Counted from the stretch's first letter, positions 1 to 7,283 are shown. The stretch is DNA of 7,991 nucleotides from Dehalococcoidia bacterium (GCA_015661045.1 JACVQG010000044.1:1-7991); one strand, 5' to 3'. Notes: generated by a model from the sequence alone, not told the origin. Made by a program: numbers and translations.

Positions 1-55
1 CTAATGCTATTAGCAATGCAACCAATACCACTAAGTACAGCTTTAGAGCTTTCAT
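1..55 (-). CDS. Start of an exported protein or lipoprotein, cut by the left edge
   Basis: Only the first 18 codons are present, reading MKALKLYLVVLVALLIAL. Two lysines followed by an unbroken hydrophobic stretch are typical of a signal peptide or signal anchor. The ATG at 55-53 is preceded by a strong ribosome binding site, GGAGGG at 65-60, four bases upstream, and by a near-consensus promoter at 159-132. The gene therefore has a well-supported start even though its body is missing. It follows two solute-binding lipoproteins in the same direction, so a third binding protein or another transport component is possible, but nothing in the visible residues decides this. A lipobox cysteine, if present, would lie beyond the window. 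Confidence 0.75.
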   Translation of the reverse strand, partial: MKALKLYLVVLVALLIAL

Positions 56-131
56 GTTACCCTCCAATCACATTAGATACCTACAATGATAACGAGATCT
101 CAACAAGGACACCCGCTAAAGGAATGGGAGA

Positions 132-159
132 ATTATACACCGCTCAGGTGATTTGTCAA
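132..159 (-). promoter_or_regulatory. Near-consensus sigma-70/SigA-type promoter for the left-edge gene
   Basis: Read on the minus strand, TTGACA (159-154) is followed by 16 bases and then TATAAT (137-132). Both hexamers match the consensus perfectly. Initiation is predicted near 125, giving a leader of about 70 bases before the ATG at 55. It lies in the 143-base gap after the second binding-protein gene, so the left-edge gene can be expressed independently of the upstream operon. I see no clear intrinsic terminator between 199 and this promoter, so read-through is also possible. Confidence 0.75.
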
Positions 160-162
160 ATC
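150..162. promoter_or_regulatory. 13-bp palindrome covering the -35 box (candidate operator)
   Basis: GATTTGTCAAATC is a perfect inverted repeat with 6-bp arms and one central base. It completely covers the TTGACA box of the promoter at 159-132. A protein bound here would block RNA polymerase, so an operator is plausible. The palindrome is partly a by-product of the promoter sequence itself. No second copy was found in the window, so the identity of any regulator is unknown. Confidence 0.35.
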
Positions 163-198
163 GGGTAGGAGTTGGAGGAGTGTGTTAGCGGCTTGGCC

Positions 199-1368
199 CT
201 ATTTCCCGGTCTCGCCCTTCCACAACTTAGTGAGGTAACCAGCATTATATAGCTTATTAATCTCATCTAAGTCCTTAAAGTCAAGATTTATCGCATTGCT
301 TTGGTCTACGCGGGCCGCATTAGGCAAGTAATTAGGTACATCTTTTCGGCGTGTTACCTGGGATGCTGACTCAGCAAAAATTTTTAACCCATCGGCAGAT
401 AGGAACCAGTTAATAAATAACCTGGCCGCATTGGGGTGTGGGGCTTTGGATAACATGGTTAAGGATTGCGATGGAAAAAATACCGCACCCTCCTTCATGC
501 TGAGTGCCTTTATAGGCGCACCCTCAGCAATCAGTGGAGCACCTCCGGTTTCGCTCGTACTAAAATGAAGTGGCCCCTCACCTCTTACCAGGGCTAGCAC
601 CTGCTCCCTAGCGCTTCCAGGGACGAACTTGCCAATCTGTCCGCCAAGCTGACGGAAATAATCCTCGTTTAGACGATTAGACTTTCTGACCAACCCATAA
701 TACGTGTAGTATGTAAGAAGGTAAATGCCAGGGTCCCCGACCATAACCTTTCCTTTCCATCGGGGTTGTAATAGGTCAAACCAGGACTGGGGCTCTTCGG
801 CGGGCTTAACCAGCGTGGTGTTTATATAAGGTGTAGCAGTGGAGTTGAAATAGCATAAAACATAGCCGTCAGGATCGAGTTCAAGGGGATGATTATACCA
901 ACTTGCTTTATCACTAAGGACGGGTAGGTCTTTGGTGCTAAGGCTAAGCTTATCATTTTTTAGTTCTAGGGCTCTACTCGCATTCATGTCTGCAATATCG
1001 GTTACGAATTGACTGGATCGATATTCGGACCTTAACCTTTCCAGCATAATAGGGGCTGAGCCGGCAACTATATCTACCTTTATCCCATATTTATCTTTGA
1101 ATGCTTTGGATATAGCCACTCCCGCATCCCCGATAAAAGCGAAAGAGTATATGAATACCTGGCCCTCTTTCTTGGCGTCCTGAATAATTTTGGCCCAGGC
1201 AACATCCTCTGCTGTAACAGTCGTTGGAGTTGGAGTGATCCCTGATGAAGCAGGTGTTTGTGAAGTCGGGGTAGGGACGGGAGCAGTGAGTTGTGGTGGT
1301 GTGCAAGCTACTAATAGCACCACTATGGCTACGATTGCTCCTATCCATAATCTGTGTTTTTTTTGCAT
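199..1368 (-). CDS. Extracellular solute-binding lipoprotein (ABC transporter, family 1 / AfuA-FbpA-like), copy 2
   Basis: This 389-residue protein has a lipoprotein signal peptide with the lipobox LVAC and the acylated cysteine at residue 22. A Pro/Thr/Ser-rich tether runs to about residue 52, and a periplasmic-binding-protein fold follows. Family landmarks are YINTTLV, the W..LL..RWKGK motif followed by a GDPG turn, an SxxGGAPLIAEGAPI segment and the late PNAARLFINWFLS helix. The start ATG (1368-1366) has a G-rich RBS (AAGGGGG) about nine bases upstream. The protein would be anchored outside the cell and deliver a small solute to a permease. Family members bind iron, phosphonates, thiamine or organic acids, and the ligand here cannot be read. 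It closely resembles the preceding gene along its whole length and ends with almost the same residues, so it is a tandem duplicate. No permease or ATPase gene accompanies it in the window. It lies 47 bases after the upstream copy, probably in one operon. Confidence 0.88.
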   Translation of the reverse strand: MQKKHRLWIGAIVAIVVLLVACTPPQLTAPVPTPTSQTPASSGITPTPTTVTAEDVAWAKIIQDAKKEGQVFIYSFAFIGDAGVAISKAFKDKYGIKVDIVAGSAPIMLERLRSEYRSSQFVTDIADMNASRALELKNDKLSLSTKDLPVLSDKASWYNHPLELDPDGYVLCYFNSTATPYINTTLVKPAEEPQSWFDLLQPRWKGKVMVGDPGIYLLTYYTYYGLVRKSNRLNEDYFRQLGGQIGKFVPGSAREQVLALVRGEGPLHFSTSETGGAPLIAEGAPIKALSMKEGAVFFPSQSLTMLSKAPHPNAARLFINWFLSADGLKIFAESASQVTRRKDVPNYLPNAARVDQSNAINLDFKDLDEINKLYNAGYLTKLWKGETGK

Positions 1369-1415
1369 AACGATTTTCCCCCTTGTTTTAGGTCCTGTGG
1401 ATTAACGGTATCGGC

Positions 1416-2576
1416 CTATTTCCCGGCCTCGCCTTTCCACAGCTTCGTCAGGTATCCTGCGTTATATAGTTTACCGATCTCCGACATGTCGTTAAAGCTT
1501 AGGGTTATTGCATTGCTGAGGTCCACTCGCGCGGCAGAGGGAAGAAAGTCAGGCACATCTTTCCTCATCGTAGCCTGGGAGGCTGTCTCGGCAAACACTT
1601 TCAGCCCTTCAGCGGATAAGAACCAGTTCAGAAAAACTCGGGCAGCATTAGGGTGGGGAGCTTTGGGCAATATAGCAAAAGATGTAGACGGATTCAGTAC
1701 AGCGCCCTCTTTCATGTTGATTACTCTAATGGGAGCGCCTTCAGCGACCAGGGCAGCGCCACCAGCAGAGCCTGCACTGAAATTAACAGGGCCTTCGCCC
1801 CTTATTAAAGCAAGCAACTGATCGCGGGCGCTTCCGGGGACGAACCTGCCCATCTGTCCTCCCACCTGACGAAAGTAGTCCTCCGTGAGTCGGTTAGTTT
1901 TCTTGACCATGGCATAGTAGACGTATGTAGTGCCTATATACACGCCTGGGTCTCCGGCCATTAGCTTGCCCTTCCATCGGGATTGCAATAAATCCATGTA
2001 TGACTTTGGCTCTTCACCAACCTTTACCATGGTAGTGTTTATATAGGCGGAGACATCAGTCGTGTAGTAACTAAGGATATGGCCGTCGGGGTCGAGGTCC
2101 AGGGGATGAGTATACCAACTTGCCTTGTCTTGCAGCACTGGCAGGTCTTTGGCGCTCTGCGTGAGCTTGTCGTCCTGTAACGCCAGCATCCTGGCTAATG
2201 ACATGTCAACTAGATCCGTCATCGTTTGTCCGGCTCGGTATTCGGACCTTACACGCTCCAACACAACGGGGGATGTGCCGGCAACTATCTCCAGCTTTAT
2301 GCCGTATTTATCCTTAAATGCCTTGGACACGGCTATGCCTACATCCCCTGCCAGAGCAAAGGAATAAATGAGTACTTTACCTTCTTTTTGGGCGTCCTGG
2401 ACTACTCTAGCCCAGGCTACATCTTCAGCTTTGGTAGAAGGACTGCCTGAAGTAACAGGTGGGGTAACGACAGATGCGGGAGAAGAAGCTGGAGGTAGAG
2501 GTGTGGTTTGTTTGGGGGCGCAGGCAGCCACCAAAACTGTAACAGCCAGCATTATCACATACCAAAACTTGTGCAT
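1416..2576 (-). CDS. Extracellular solute-binding lipoprotein (ABC transporter, family 1 / AfuA-FbpA-like), copy 1
   Basis: This 386-residue protein carries a signal peptide with the lipobox VAAC (cysteine 19) and a Pro/Ser-rich tether to about residue 50. The binding domain begins at VAWARVVQDAQKEG. It shares with its downstream neighbour the SKAFKDKYGIK block, the DPDG motif, YINTTMV, RWKGK, GDPG and the C-terminal AGYLTKLWKGE segment. By eye well over half of the mature residues are identical, with most divergence in the signal peptide and tether. The ATG at 2576-2574 has a canonical AAGGAGG RBS six bases upstream, stronger than that of copy 2. It follows the CoA-transferase gene by 96 bases with no evident terminator or good promoter between them, so it probably belongs to the catabolic operon. 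That suggests the ligand is the acid processed by the operon enzymes. This is an inference; the ligand could also be a metal or other anion. Confidence 0.88.
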   Translation of the reverse strand: MHKFWYVIMLAVTVLVAACAPKQTTPLPPASSPASVVTPPVTSGSPSTKAEDVAWARVVQDAQKEGKVLIYSFALAGDVGIAVSKAFKDKYGIKLEIVAGTSPVVLERVRSEYRAGQTMTDLVDMSLARMLALQDDKLTQSAKDLPVLQDKASWYTHPLDLDPDGHILSYYTTDVSAYINTTMVKVGEEPKSYMDLLQSRWKGKLMAGDPGVYIGTTYVYYAMVKKTNRLTEDYFRQVGGQMGRFVPGSARDQLLALIRGEGPVNFSAGSAGGAALVAEGAPIRVINMKEGAVLNPSTSFAILPKAPHPNAARVFLNWFLSAEGLKVFAETASQATMRKDVPDFLPSAARVDLSNAITLSFNDMSEIGKLYNAGYLTKLWKGEAGK

Positions 2577-2672
2577 TATATGCCTCCTTAATATATCTGG
2601 CGCCTTTCAAAACCGAGAGAAAAGCTTACTGTACCACCCTATCCCTCGAATGGACCTATTTAAGCAAAAGCC

Positions 2673-3896
2673 TCACTTCTCTTCTTTCCAGGCGCCCCTG
2701 AATCGGCTCTTTTGTCCTGGCATTTTACCACTTCTAGTCTCCGTGACAAGCTGTATTTTTTCTGCATCATAACCCAGCAGTTTACTTAAAACTTCCTCGG
2801 TATGCTGGCCAAGCGTGGGTGGTGGTAGGTAATTATCTTCGTAACCTGATATTTTGATTGGATTCCCCGCCACTTTGATTTCGCCACCCAACGGGTGGGG
2901 AAGAGTCAATATCATATGGTTGTGGTTGACTTGAACATCTTCCACAACTTTATCTACCGTATTTACAGGGGCAACCTGTATATCCTCAGCCTGGAGTATA
3001 CACAAACAGTCCTCCGTGCTCTTTTGAAGCAACCAACCGCCGACGATTGAATTTAGTTCTTCCTCGTGTTGCACCCTTGCTTCCGGAGTAGAGAACTTGA
3101 TGTCCTGGGTTAATTCATCTCTGCCTAGAGCATGTGCAATCTGGGGCCAGCAGGGACCGAGGGCTATGTAACCATTCTTAGTCTCATAGACACCGAACGG
3201 GACTTGATTGCCTTGCCGGGAACCCAGAGAGCGCTGCACACCGCCTCCCAATGTGTAATGTGGAACTATGTGACCCAACAGGCTGACAGTTACATCCAGA
3301 AGGCAGATATCAATCTTAGCCCCTTTACCCAACCGCTCCTTATCCCTCAAAGCAGCTAAAATACCCACAGCTGCATAAACTCCCGTTGTAGAGTCAATGA
3401 TAGCCGGCTGAGCCTTTTGGGGTGTTCTACCTGGTTCTCCAATAAGGCTTACAATCCCACCATGTGCCGATGCCGTCATATCGGTGGCAGCCCTGTGGGC
3501 GTGGGGTCCGGAGGGACCATAGCCGCTTATGACGACATATACCAGTTTAGAGTTTATTTTTTTTAGAGTCTCGTAATCCGCTCCCAGCCGGGCCATTACC
3601 CCGGGCCTAAAGTTACTAATTAAGACATCAGAAGTCTTTACCAGGTCATATAGAGCCTGCCGGCTTGGCTCGGTGTTCAAATCTAGAATAATATCTTTTT
3701 TGCTGCGGTTATAGGCGAGAGTATTGCAACTCTCTCCTTCATGGTGTGGGCCGCTGAGTACCCTGGTAGACACACCGCCCGGTGGCTCTATCTTTATTAT
3801 CTCTGCTCCGAGGTCGCCCAAAATCATTGTGGCGGTTGGCCCTGCGATCCCATGAGTCAGGTCAAGTATCCTTATTCCCGTCAATGGTCCATTCAT
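2673..3896 (-). CDS. Family III (CaiB/BaiF) CoA-transferase
   Basis: At 407 residues this is the usual length for the formyl-CoA transferase / CaiB / BaiF family. These enzymes move CoA from a donor thioester to a carboxylate through aspartyl anhydride and thioester intermediates. Visible landmarks are the N-terminal GIRILDLTHGIAGP, LGDLGAEIIKIEPP, NRSKKDIILDL (63-73), NFRPG (95-99), SGYGPSGP (124-131) and the catalytic aspartate in AIIDSTTG, D168 by my count, equivalent to Asp169 of formyl-CoA transferase. The ATG at 3896-3894 has AAAGGAG nine bases upstream. A Lys/Arg-rich tail of about 20 residues follows the conserved end. It lies 97 bases after the reductase-like subunit gene. Class III transferases pair with 2-hydroxyacyl-CoA dehydratases in amino acid fermentation (FldA with FldBC, HadA with HadBC) and also serve aromatic and bile acid catabolism. 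Its likely job here is to make or recycle the CoA ester used by the two upstream subunits. The substrate is not determined. Confidence 0.92.
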   Translation of the reverse strand: MNGPLTGIRILDLTHGIAGPTATMILGDLGAEIIKIEPPGGVSTRVLSGPHHEGESCNTLAYNRSKKDIILDLNTEPSRQALYDLVKTSDVLISNFRPGVMARLGADYETLKKINSKLVYVVISGYGPSGPHAHRAATDMTASAHGGIVSLIGEPGRTPQKAQPAIIDSTTGVYAAVGILAALRDKERLGKGAKIDICLLDVTVSLLGHIVPHYTLGGGVQRSLGSRQGNQVPFGVYETKNGYIALGPCWPQIAHALGRDELTQDIKFSTPEARVQHEEELNSIVGGWLLQKSTEDCLCILQAEDIQVAPVNTVDKVVEDVQVNHNHMILTLPHPLGGEIKVAGNPIKISGYEDNYLPPPTLGQHTEEVLSKLLGYDAEKIQLVTETRSGKMPGQKSRFRGAWKEEK

Positions 3897-3948
3897 GAAG
3901 ACGAACTCCTTTGGCTACACTGTATAGAAATGGTTTATCTGGTTTTAG

Positions 3949-3962
3949 TATGACTCGTCATA
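3949..3962. promoter_or_regulatory. 14-bp palindrome in the gap before the CoA-transferase gene
   Basis: TATGACTCGTCATA has 6-bp perfect arms around a two-base centre. It sits midway in the 97-base gap between the BcrB-like gene and the CoA-transferase gene. On the minus strand it overlaps a weak promoter-like pair, TTGCCG and TAAAAC, separated by 17 bases. It could be an operator for an internal promoter or simply chance. There is no run of T after it, so it is not an intrinsic terminator. Confidence 0.25.
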
Positions 3963-3993
3963 AACGGCAATGGGCATTTGTAGATGAATACGC

Positions 3994-5316
3994 CTATTCG
4001 TCAGCCTCAGCCTTTTCCGGTCCACAACCGGCCAACTTCTCCAACCCCAAGCTTTCAAAAAAGGACTCCATTCGGTCTACTGTCTGCGCCTCTGAGAACT
4101 CCCGGGGGTCGGACTGGCTGTGCTCAAAGGTCCCCACGGGAAAACCTGCCTCCTGAAGAGCCTTTTTGCTTTCCATAATAGATACCTGGTAGCCATGGCA
4201 GCCCCGGTCAAGGGCGATAACGCCGGCTTCGCACTTCCAGTCCTTAGCCCTTTTCACCACTTCATGGTGGCGGGGTGCGGAATACCAGGTGCTGGTGCGC
4301 CCGCGGTGGAAAGCTAGTTCTACTTCAGCCTCGATAGCCTCCTCCCGGTTGCGTATAGGTAACCCCGTTTTTTCCAGGGGCTGACCTACAAGGTAGGTGC
4401 CATCAGGTCGTATGTCCCACAACCCATGACCCAGGTTGTTTTCATTGATTACATAAATACACCCGTATTGCTCGGGCTGTTTCAATATCTGGATGTAATA
4501 GTAAGGTGGGAAGCCCTCAAAAAACAGGCGCATCCGCTCCATCCCCCGGGCAGATATTTGGTTAGCCACCCGCCACTTAGTCTCATCGTAGAGCGCCTCC
4601 AGGTATTGCAATGTCTCCGGGCGCTCCCTCATAGAGAGTAAGGGCATGCGCAAAGACCAGGTGTTCCTGAGATCGTACGGGCTTGGGATATTTTGAGTCT
4701 GCATCTGAATTGCAGCCCATAGCCACTCCACTTTCCATTCCGTTTTAACGCCCTCTATGAGCTTTTCATCGTCGTATTTCTTACCTGTTACCTTCTCCAT
4801 CCACTCAATGCCTTCCAGCAGTTGATTGACTACATACTTCCGGGCTTGAGGGGTTGACTTATAGGGCAGGTCTATGCTGAGGTAGGGGATCCCCAAATAG
4901 TCGGAAAAAAGTTGGCCGGTCTGGGCCATAGTGTGGCAGTTGGTAACCTGAAAGATAAATTTTGGCTTTATAGTGGAACCCTGAGGTGACTTGGTAGCAA
5001 GACCCATATAGAGTTGGCCTATATAGACCCGCATGACGGAACACATGTCTTTCGTATGACCGTGCGCTTCGACTGTTTCGAGGCACTCTATGGTCGCTGA
5101 GACGTCCTTTATCATGCGGGTAAAGTAGGGACCATAGGAGGGATAGGCATAGTCTCCCAATCCGGCCAGGAAGCCGAGCAAAGCCTCGGGCATGCCCATG
5201 ATGACTGTGCCACCTTTGGCAGCCGTTTCCCAGGTATGCTTGAAATGCCAGCGTCGGAGCTCTTTCATCTTAGGCCAAATTTCAATGGGCTTGGTCTCGT
5301 ATTTCGTGTTGTTCAT
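3994..5316 (-). CDS. 2-hydroxyacyl-CoA dehydratase / benzoyl-CoA reductase family subunit (BcrB-like, 440 aa)
   Basis: This 440-residue protein matches the larger catalytic subunit of the HgdB/BcrB superfamily in length and in its C-terminal signature: IALDRGCHGYQ, IMESKKALQEAGFP, then a DPREFSEAQTVDRMESFFE segment. Candidate [4Fe-4S] ligands are C92 (MCSVMR), C127 (TNCHTM) and C373 (RGCHGYQ); other cysteines are at 78, 286, 362 and 431. The cytoplasmic heterodimer would use a one-electron input, powered by an ATP-hydrolysing activator, either to remove water from a 2-hydroxyacyl-CoA or to reduce an aromatic or enoyl acyl-CoA. The RBS AAAGGAG overlaps the TAA stop of the partner gene, and only 11 bases separate the two reading frames, which implies translational coupling and equal stoichiometry. 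The pair of sizes, 440 and 375, resembles BcrB/BcrC of class I benzoyl-CoA reductase. Sequence alone does not separate reductase from dehydratase. No activator ATPase or ferredoxin gene is present nearby. Confidence 0.88.
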   Translation of the reverse strand: MNNTKYETKPIEIWPKMKELRRWHFKHTWETAAKGGTVIMGMPEALLGFLAGLGDYAYPSYGPYFTRMIKDVSATIECLETVEAHGHTKDMCSVMRVYIGQLYMGLATKSPQGSTIKPKFIFQVTNCHTMAQTGQLFSDYLGIPYLSIDLPYKSTPQARKYVVNQLLEGIEWMEKVTGKKYDDEKLIEGVKTEWKVEWLWAAIQMQTQNIPSPYDLRNTWSLRMPLLSMRERPETLQYLEALYDETKWRVANQISARGMERMRLFFEGFPPYYYIQILKQPEQYGCIYVINENNLGHGLWDIRPDGTYLVGQPLEKTGLPIRNREEAIEAEVELAFHRGRTSTWYSAPRHHEVVKRAKDWKCEAGVIALDRGCHGYQVSIMESKKALQEAGFPVGTFEHSQSDPREFSEAQTVDRMESFFESLGLEKLAGCGPEKAEADE

Positions 5317-5327
5317 AGGAGTCTCCT

Positions 5328-6455
5328 TTAGCTAACTTTTGCCTCTATTAGGTCCATAAACGCCTCAACTCGGGTGCGGAACTGTCCCACAGGAGTGGTG
5401 AGGTCTGTCTCCAAGATGAGGAAGGTAATGCCTTTTTTATCCAGCTCGGCTTTTATCGTGGGCAAGTCGTAGGCGTGGGGTTCACAAAACTTTTCCAGCA
5501 GATAGATAACGCCCTGAACCCGATAATCCTGGATTTGCTGGAGAATCCGTGGTATGCGCCTTCTTTCCACAATATCTTTTTGCGGGCAATGAGGCCTATT
5601 AAGGTAGCGAGTTGCGGTGGCTTTTAACAAGTCGCTGTCCAGCGCTATTGGGCCGCCACCAAAGTAGCGACTGCCTACACATAAGTCATCGGTTACTACC
5701 AGGCCCCCATAAGATTCAATAAATTTTACCATTCCCACATCATCGTTCTCGCTGCCTAGGAGCATAAGGCGAGCTCGATGATGAGGTACAGCGCGGCCCG
5801 GCAATTCGGCCAGAAGTTGTTGCAATAGTTGGGTGTGCTCTGCTTTGTCCATGGACATGCCTGCCATCACTACTTCCATGCTCTCAGAGCCTGAGATAGG
5901 TGGATTATCTGACTTTCTAAGAGCATATATCTCCTCTAGGAGTTGGCGATTCCGATTAAAAAGCTCTACAGATTGGGAAAACACTTCCTTATCTAACTTC
6001 TTGCCGAGCCAAGCCTCTACGGAGTGAGCAAAATCACCGAACTCTGCACTCAGGAAATCCAAAGCGAAGTTATTACAAGAGTTCTCTGGCACCGAGAAAT
6101 CATAGGCATACTCTATTCCCTTCTGTCTAGCCCAAGAATTATAAACCTGAAAGATGTGGGGGCAACTGACGGCATAGACAAGACCTTCAATATAGGAATA
6201 CTTCCCCTTTAGCACCTCGGCCATGCTGCCGCGACAGTGGGCGCACCACCAGCTAGTGATATACGGCTCAGTTACATCGTCCGGCTCTCTACTGCCGAAT
6301 ACTCTCACGGACAGAATTCCCAGTGCATGGAGGATTTCCTCAGGAACATAGATACAGAATACCCCGGCTACTTTACCATTATTTCTGCGCTTCCAATTTT
6401 GAGCATACTCATGGCGATTAGCAACAATATTCTGCAATTTGGTTAAGGCATCCAT
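5328..6455 (-). CDS. 2-hydroxyacyl-CoA dehydratase / benzoyl-CoA reductase family subunit (HgdB/BcrC-like, 375 aa)
   Basis: First gene of the operon and partner of the following 440-residue subunit. It shows the PF06050-type pattern: VPEEILHALGILSVRVFG near residues 37-54, CAHCRGS (71-77), VSCPH (96-100), a MLLGSENDD loop near 231, GGLVVTDDLCVGSRYF (250-265), and the signature KFCEPHAYD (322-330) followed by LILETD and GQFRTRVEAF. Candidate [4Fe-4S] ligands are C74, C98 and C324. The glycine-rich P-loop of the activator ATPase is absent, so this is not the ATPase component. ATG at 6455-6453 follows a G-only RBS-like run (GGGGGGA) and a promoter with predicted start near 6494, giving a leader of about 40 bases. 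Homologues act in 2-hydroxyglutarate, lactate, phenyllactate and 2-hydroxyisocaproate dehydration and in benzoyl-CoA reduction. Which reaction applies here is open. Confidence 0.88.
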   Translation of the reverse strand: MDALTKLQNIVANRHEYAQNWKRRNNGKVAGVFCIYVPEEILHALGILSVRVFGSREPDDVTEPYITSWWCAHCRGSMAEVLKGKYSYIEGLVYAVSCPHIFQVYNSWARQKGIEYAYDFSVPENSCNNFALDFLSAEFGDFAHSVEAWLGKKLDKEVFSQSVELFNRNRQLLEEIYALRKSDNPPISGSESMEVVMAGMSMDKAEHTQLLQQLLAELPGRAVPHHRARLMLLGSENDDVGMVKFIESYGGLVVTDDLCVGSRYFGGGPIALDSDLLKATATRYLNRPHCPQKDIVERRRIPRILQQIQDYRVQGVIYLLEKFCEPHAYDLPTIKAELDKKGITFLILETDLTTPVGQFRTRVEAFMDLIEAKVS

Positions 6456-6500
6456 ACATATCCCCCCATTTACCTTAATAAATAATCGTAAACGAGGTAA

Positions 6501-6529
6501 AGGGTAGCATAGTGTTTTTATTTTGTCAA
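6501..6529 (-). promoter_or_regulatory. Promoter of the reductase/CoA-transferase/binding-protein operon
   Basis: On the minus strand a perfect TTGACA (6529-6524) is followed by 17 bases and TACCCT (6506-6501). The -10 box is poor but is preceded by TGC, giving an extended -10 (TGnTAnnnT). Transcription should begin near 6494. A perfect -35 with a weak -10 and repeats immediately upstream fits a promoter that is tuned by a regulator. No other good promoter was seen before the five genes downstream as far as position 199. Confidence 0.65.
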
Positions 6530-6530
6530 G

Positions 6531-6552
6531 GCAATTTTGAGTGCAATTTTGA
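6531..6552. repeat. Tandem 10-bp direct repeat abutting the -35 box (candidate activator site)
   Basis: GCAATTTTGA occurs twice without mismatch at 6531-6540 and 6543-6552, a period of 12 bases, roughly one helical turn. Read with the operon the unit is TCAAAATTGC, and the two copies occupy about -37 to -58 relative to the predicted start, one base upstream of TTGACA. That is the usual place for a site contacted by a transcription activator. A related CAATTTTGAG lies inside the first gene at 6394-6403, where it encodes protein and may be chance. Confidence 0.5.
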
Positions 6553-6754
6553 TTGAGGGTGGGTGTTTAGAGGGTATTATTAGTCGTGAAGCTATGGAAA
6601 ATATTAAATGTTGGGAGGATTCCCCGACTTAGAAAAGAGAAGTATTTTTTTGCTATGGGGGAAAAAATGATGTGGAACGATAAAAGATAATTAATAATAA
6701 AAGGTGACACCGAGCTTTGTTATATTGGGGGTATTATTTGCTGACCGGGGAGAT
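6553..6754. other. Gap between the operon promoter region and the regulator gene
   Basis: This A+T-rich stretch holds no open reading frame of useful length on either strand. Downstream of the regulator there are only weak inverted repeats, such as GGTGACACC near 6703-6711 and a GGGA/TCCC pair near 6614-6625. Neither is followed by a convincing T-run on the minus strand, so no intrinsic terminator for the regulator gene can be claimed. Read-through from the regulator into the operon is possible. Confidence 0.4.
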
Positions 6755-7270
6755 TCATTTTGCCTGCTTGTTAGGCCGGCTATTAAGCTTCGTTTTCCTT
6801 TTTTTCTCAAACTCTTGTGCTTTATCGCTAAGATGTTCCAAATAAGATTTGAATTGCTTCAGGTCCTCGGTCGTAAGAGAACCCATAATATCGTTAATAA
6901 CTTTTCTGTGTGAAGCACCTCCTATATAAGTTTTTTTACCTAATTCAGTTAGCTCAACTCGTACAATCCGCTTATCGTTAGTATCCTTTTCTTTTTTAAC
7001 GAGCCCCGCTTTCTCCATTCTATTTATAATCTCTGTTACCGTATGGGGTGCTAAACTGCCCAGCGAAGCTAATTGGGATACGGTTATCCCGTTTCCGTAT
7101 GTGGCGATATAATGTGCTATTCCAGTAAAACCAGATTTGAACCCAAGCTGATATAGCTCAAAATGCCGCAAGCGGCGAATTATCGAAACTGTTTTAATTA
7201 AAAGAATATATGTTTCATATAGTTGTTCGTACCTGCTAGAACCGTCTCTCTTAATCGTCAAAAGCAACAA
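6755..7270 (-). CDS. MarR-family winged-helix transcriptional regulator
   Basis: This 171-residue protein has the MarR layout: N-terminal dimerisation helices (about 12-58), a winged helix-turn-helix with ITVSQLASLGSLAPHTVTEI (62-81) and NRMEKAGLV (83-91), the wing with the family signature DTNDKRIVRVELTELG (96-111), then C-terminal dimer helices and a Lys/Arg-rich tail (156-171). It would bind palindromic DNA as a dimer and respond to a small effector. MarR proteins next to aromatic-acid and hydroxy-acid genes often respond to the acid or its CoA thioester, so control of the adjacent operon, the divergent dehydrogenase or itself is a reasonable inference. The start is TTG: codons 1, 2 and 4 are all TTG, and GAGGG at 7278-7274 lies three bases before the first and six before the second. 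The second (7267) has the better RBS spacing. Confidence 0.88.
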   Translation of the reverse strand: MLLLTIKRDGSSRYEQLYETYILLIKTVSIIRRLRHFELYQLGFKSGFTGIAHYIATYGNGITVSQLASLGSLAPHTVTEIINRMEKAGLVKKEKDTNDKRIVRVELTELGKKTYIGGASHRKVINDIMGSLTTEDLKQFKSYLEHLSDKAQEFEKKRKTKLNSRPNKQAK

Positions 7271-7283
7271 TTACCCTCGGTAA

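Noticed and set aside
1354..1821. 155-codon plus-strand frame across the two binding-protein genes
   Set aside because: It is antisense to two genes with clear family features and lacks an RBS.
4859..5086. 75-codon minus-strand frame inside the BcrB-like gene
   Set aside because: It lies wholly within a long conserved gene in another frame and has no RBS or motif.
6600..6720. Intrinsic terminator after the MarR gene
   Set aside because: The GGGA/TCCC and GGTG/CACC repeats have stems of only three to four pairs and no proper T-run on the minus strand.
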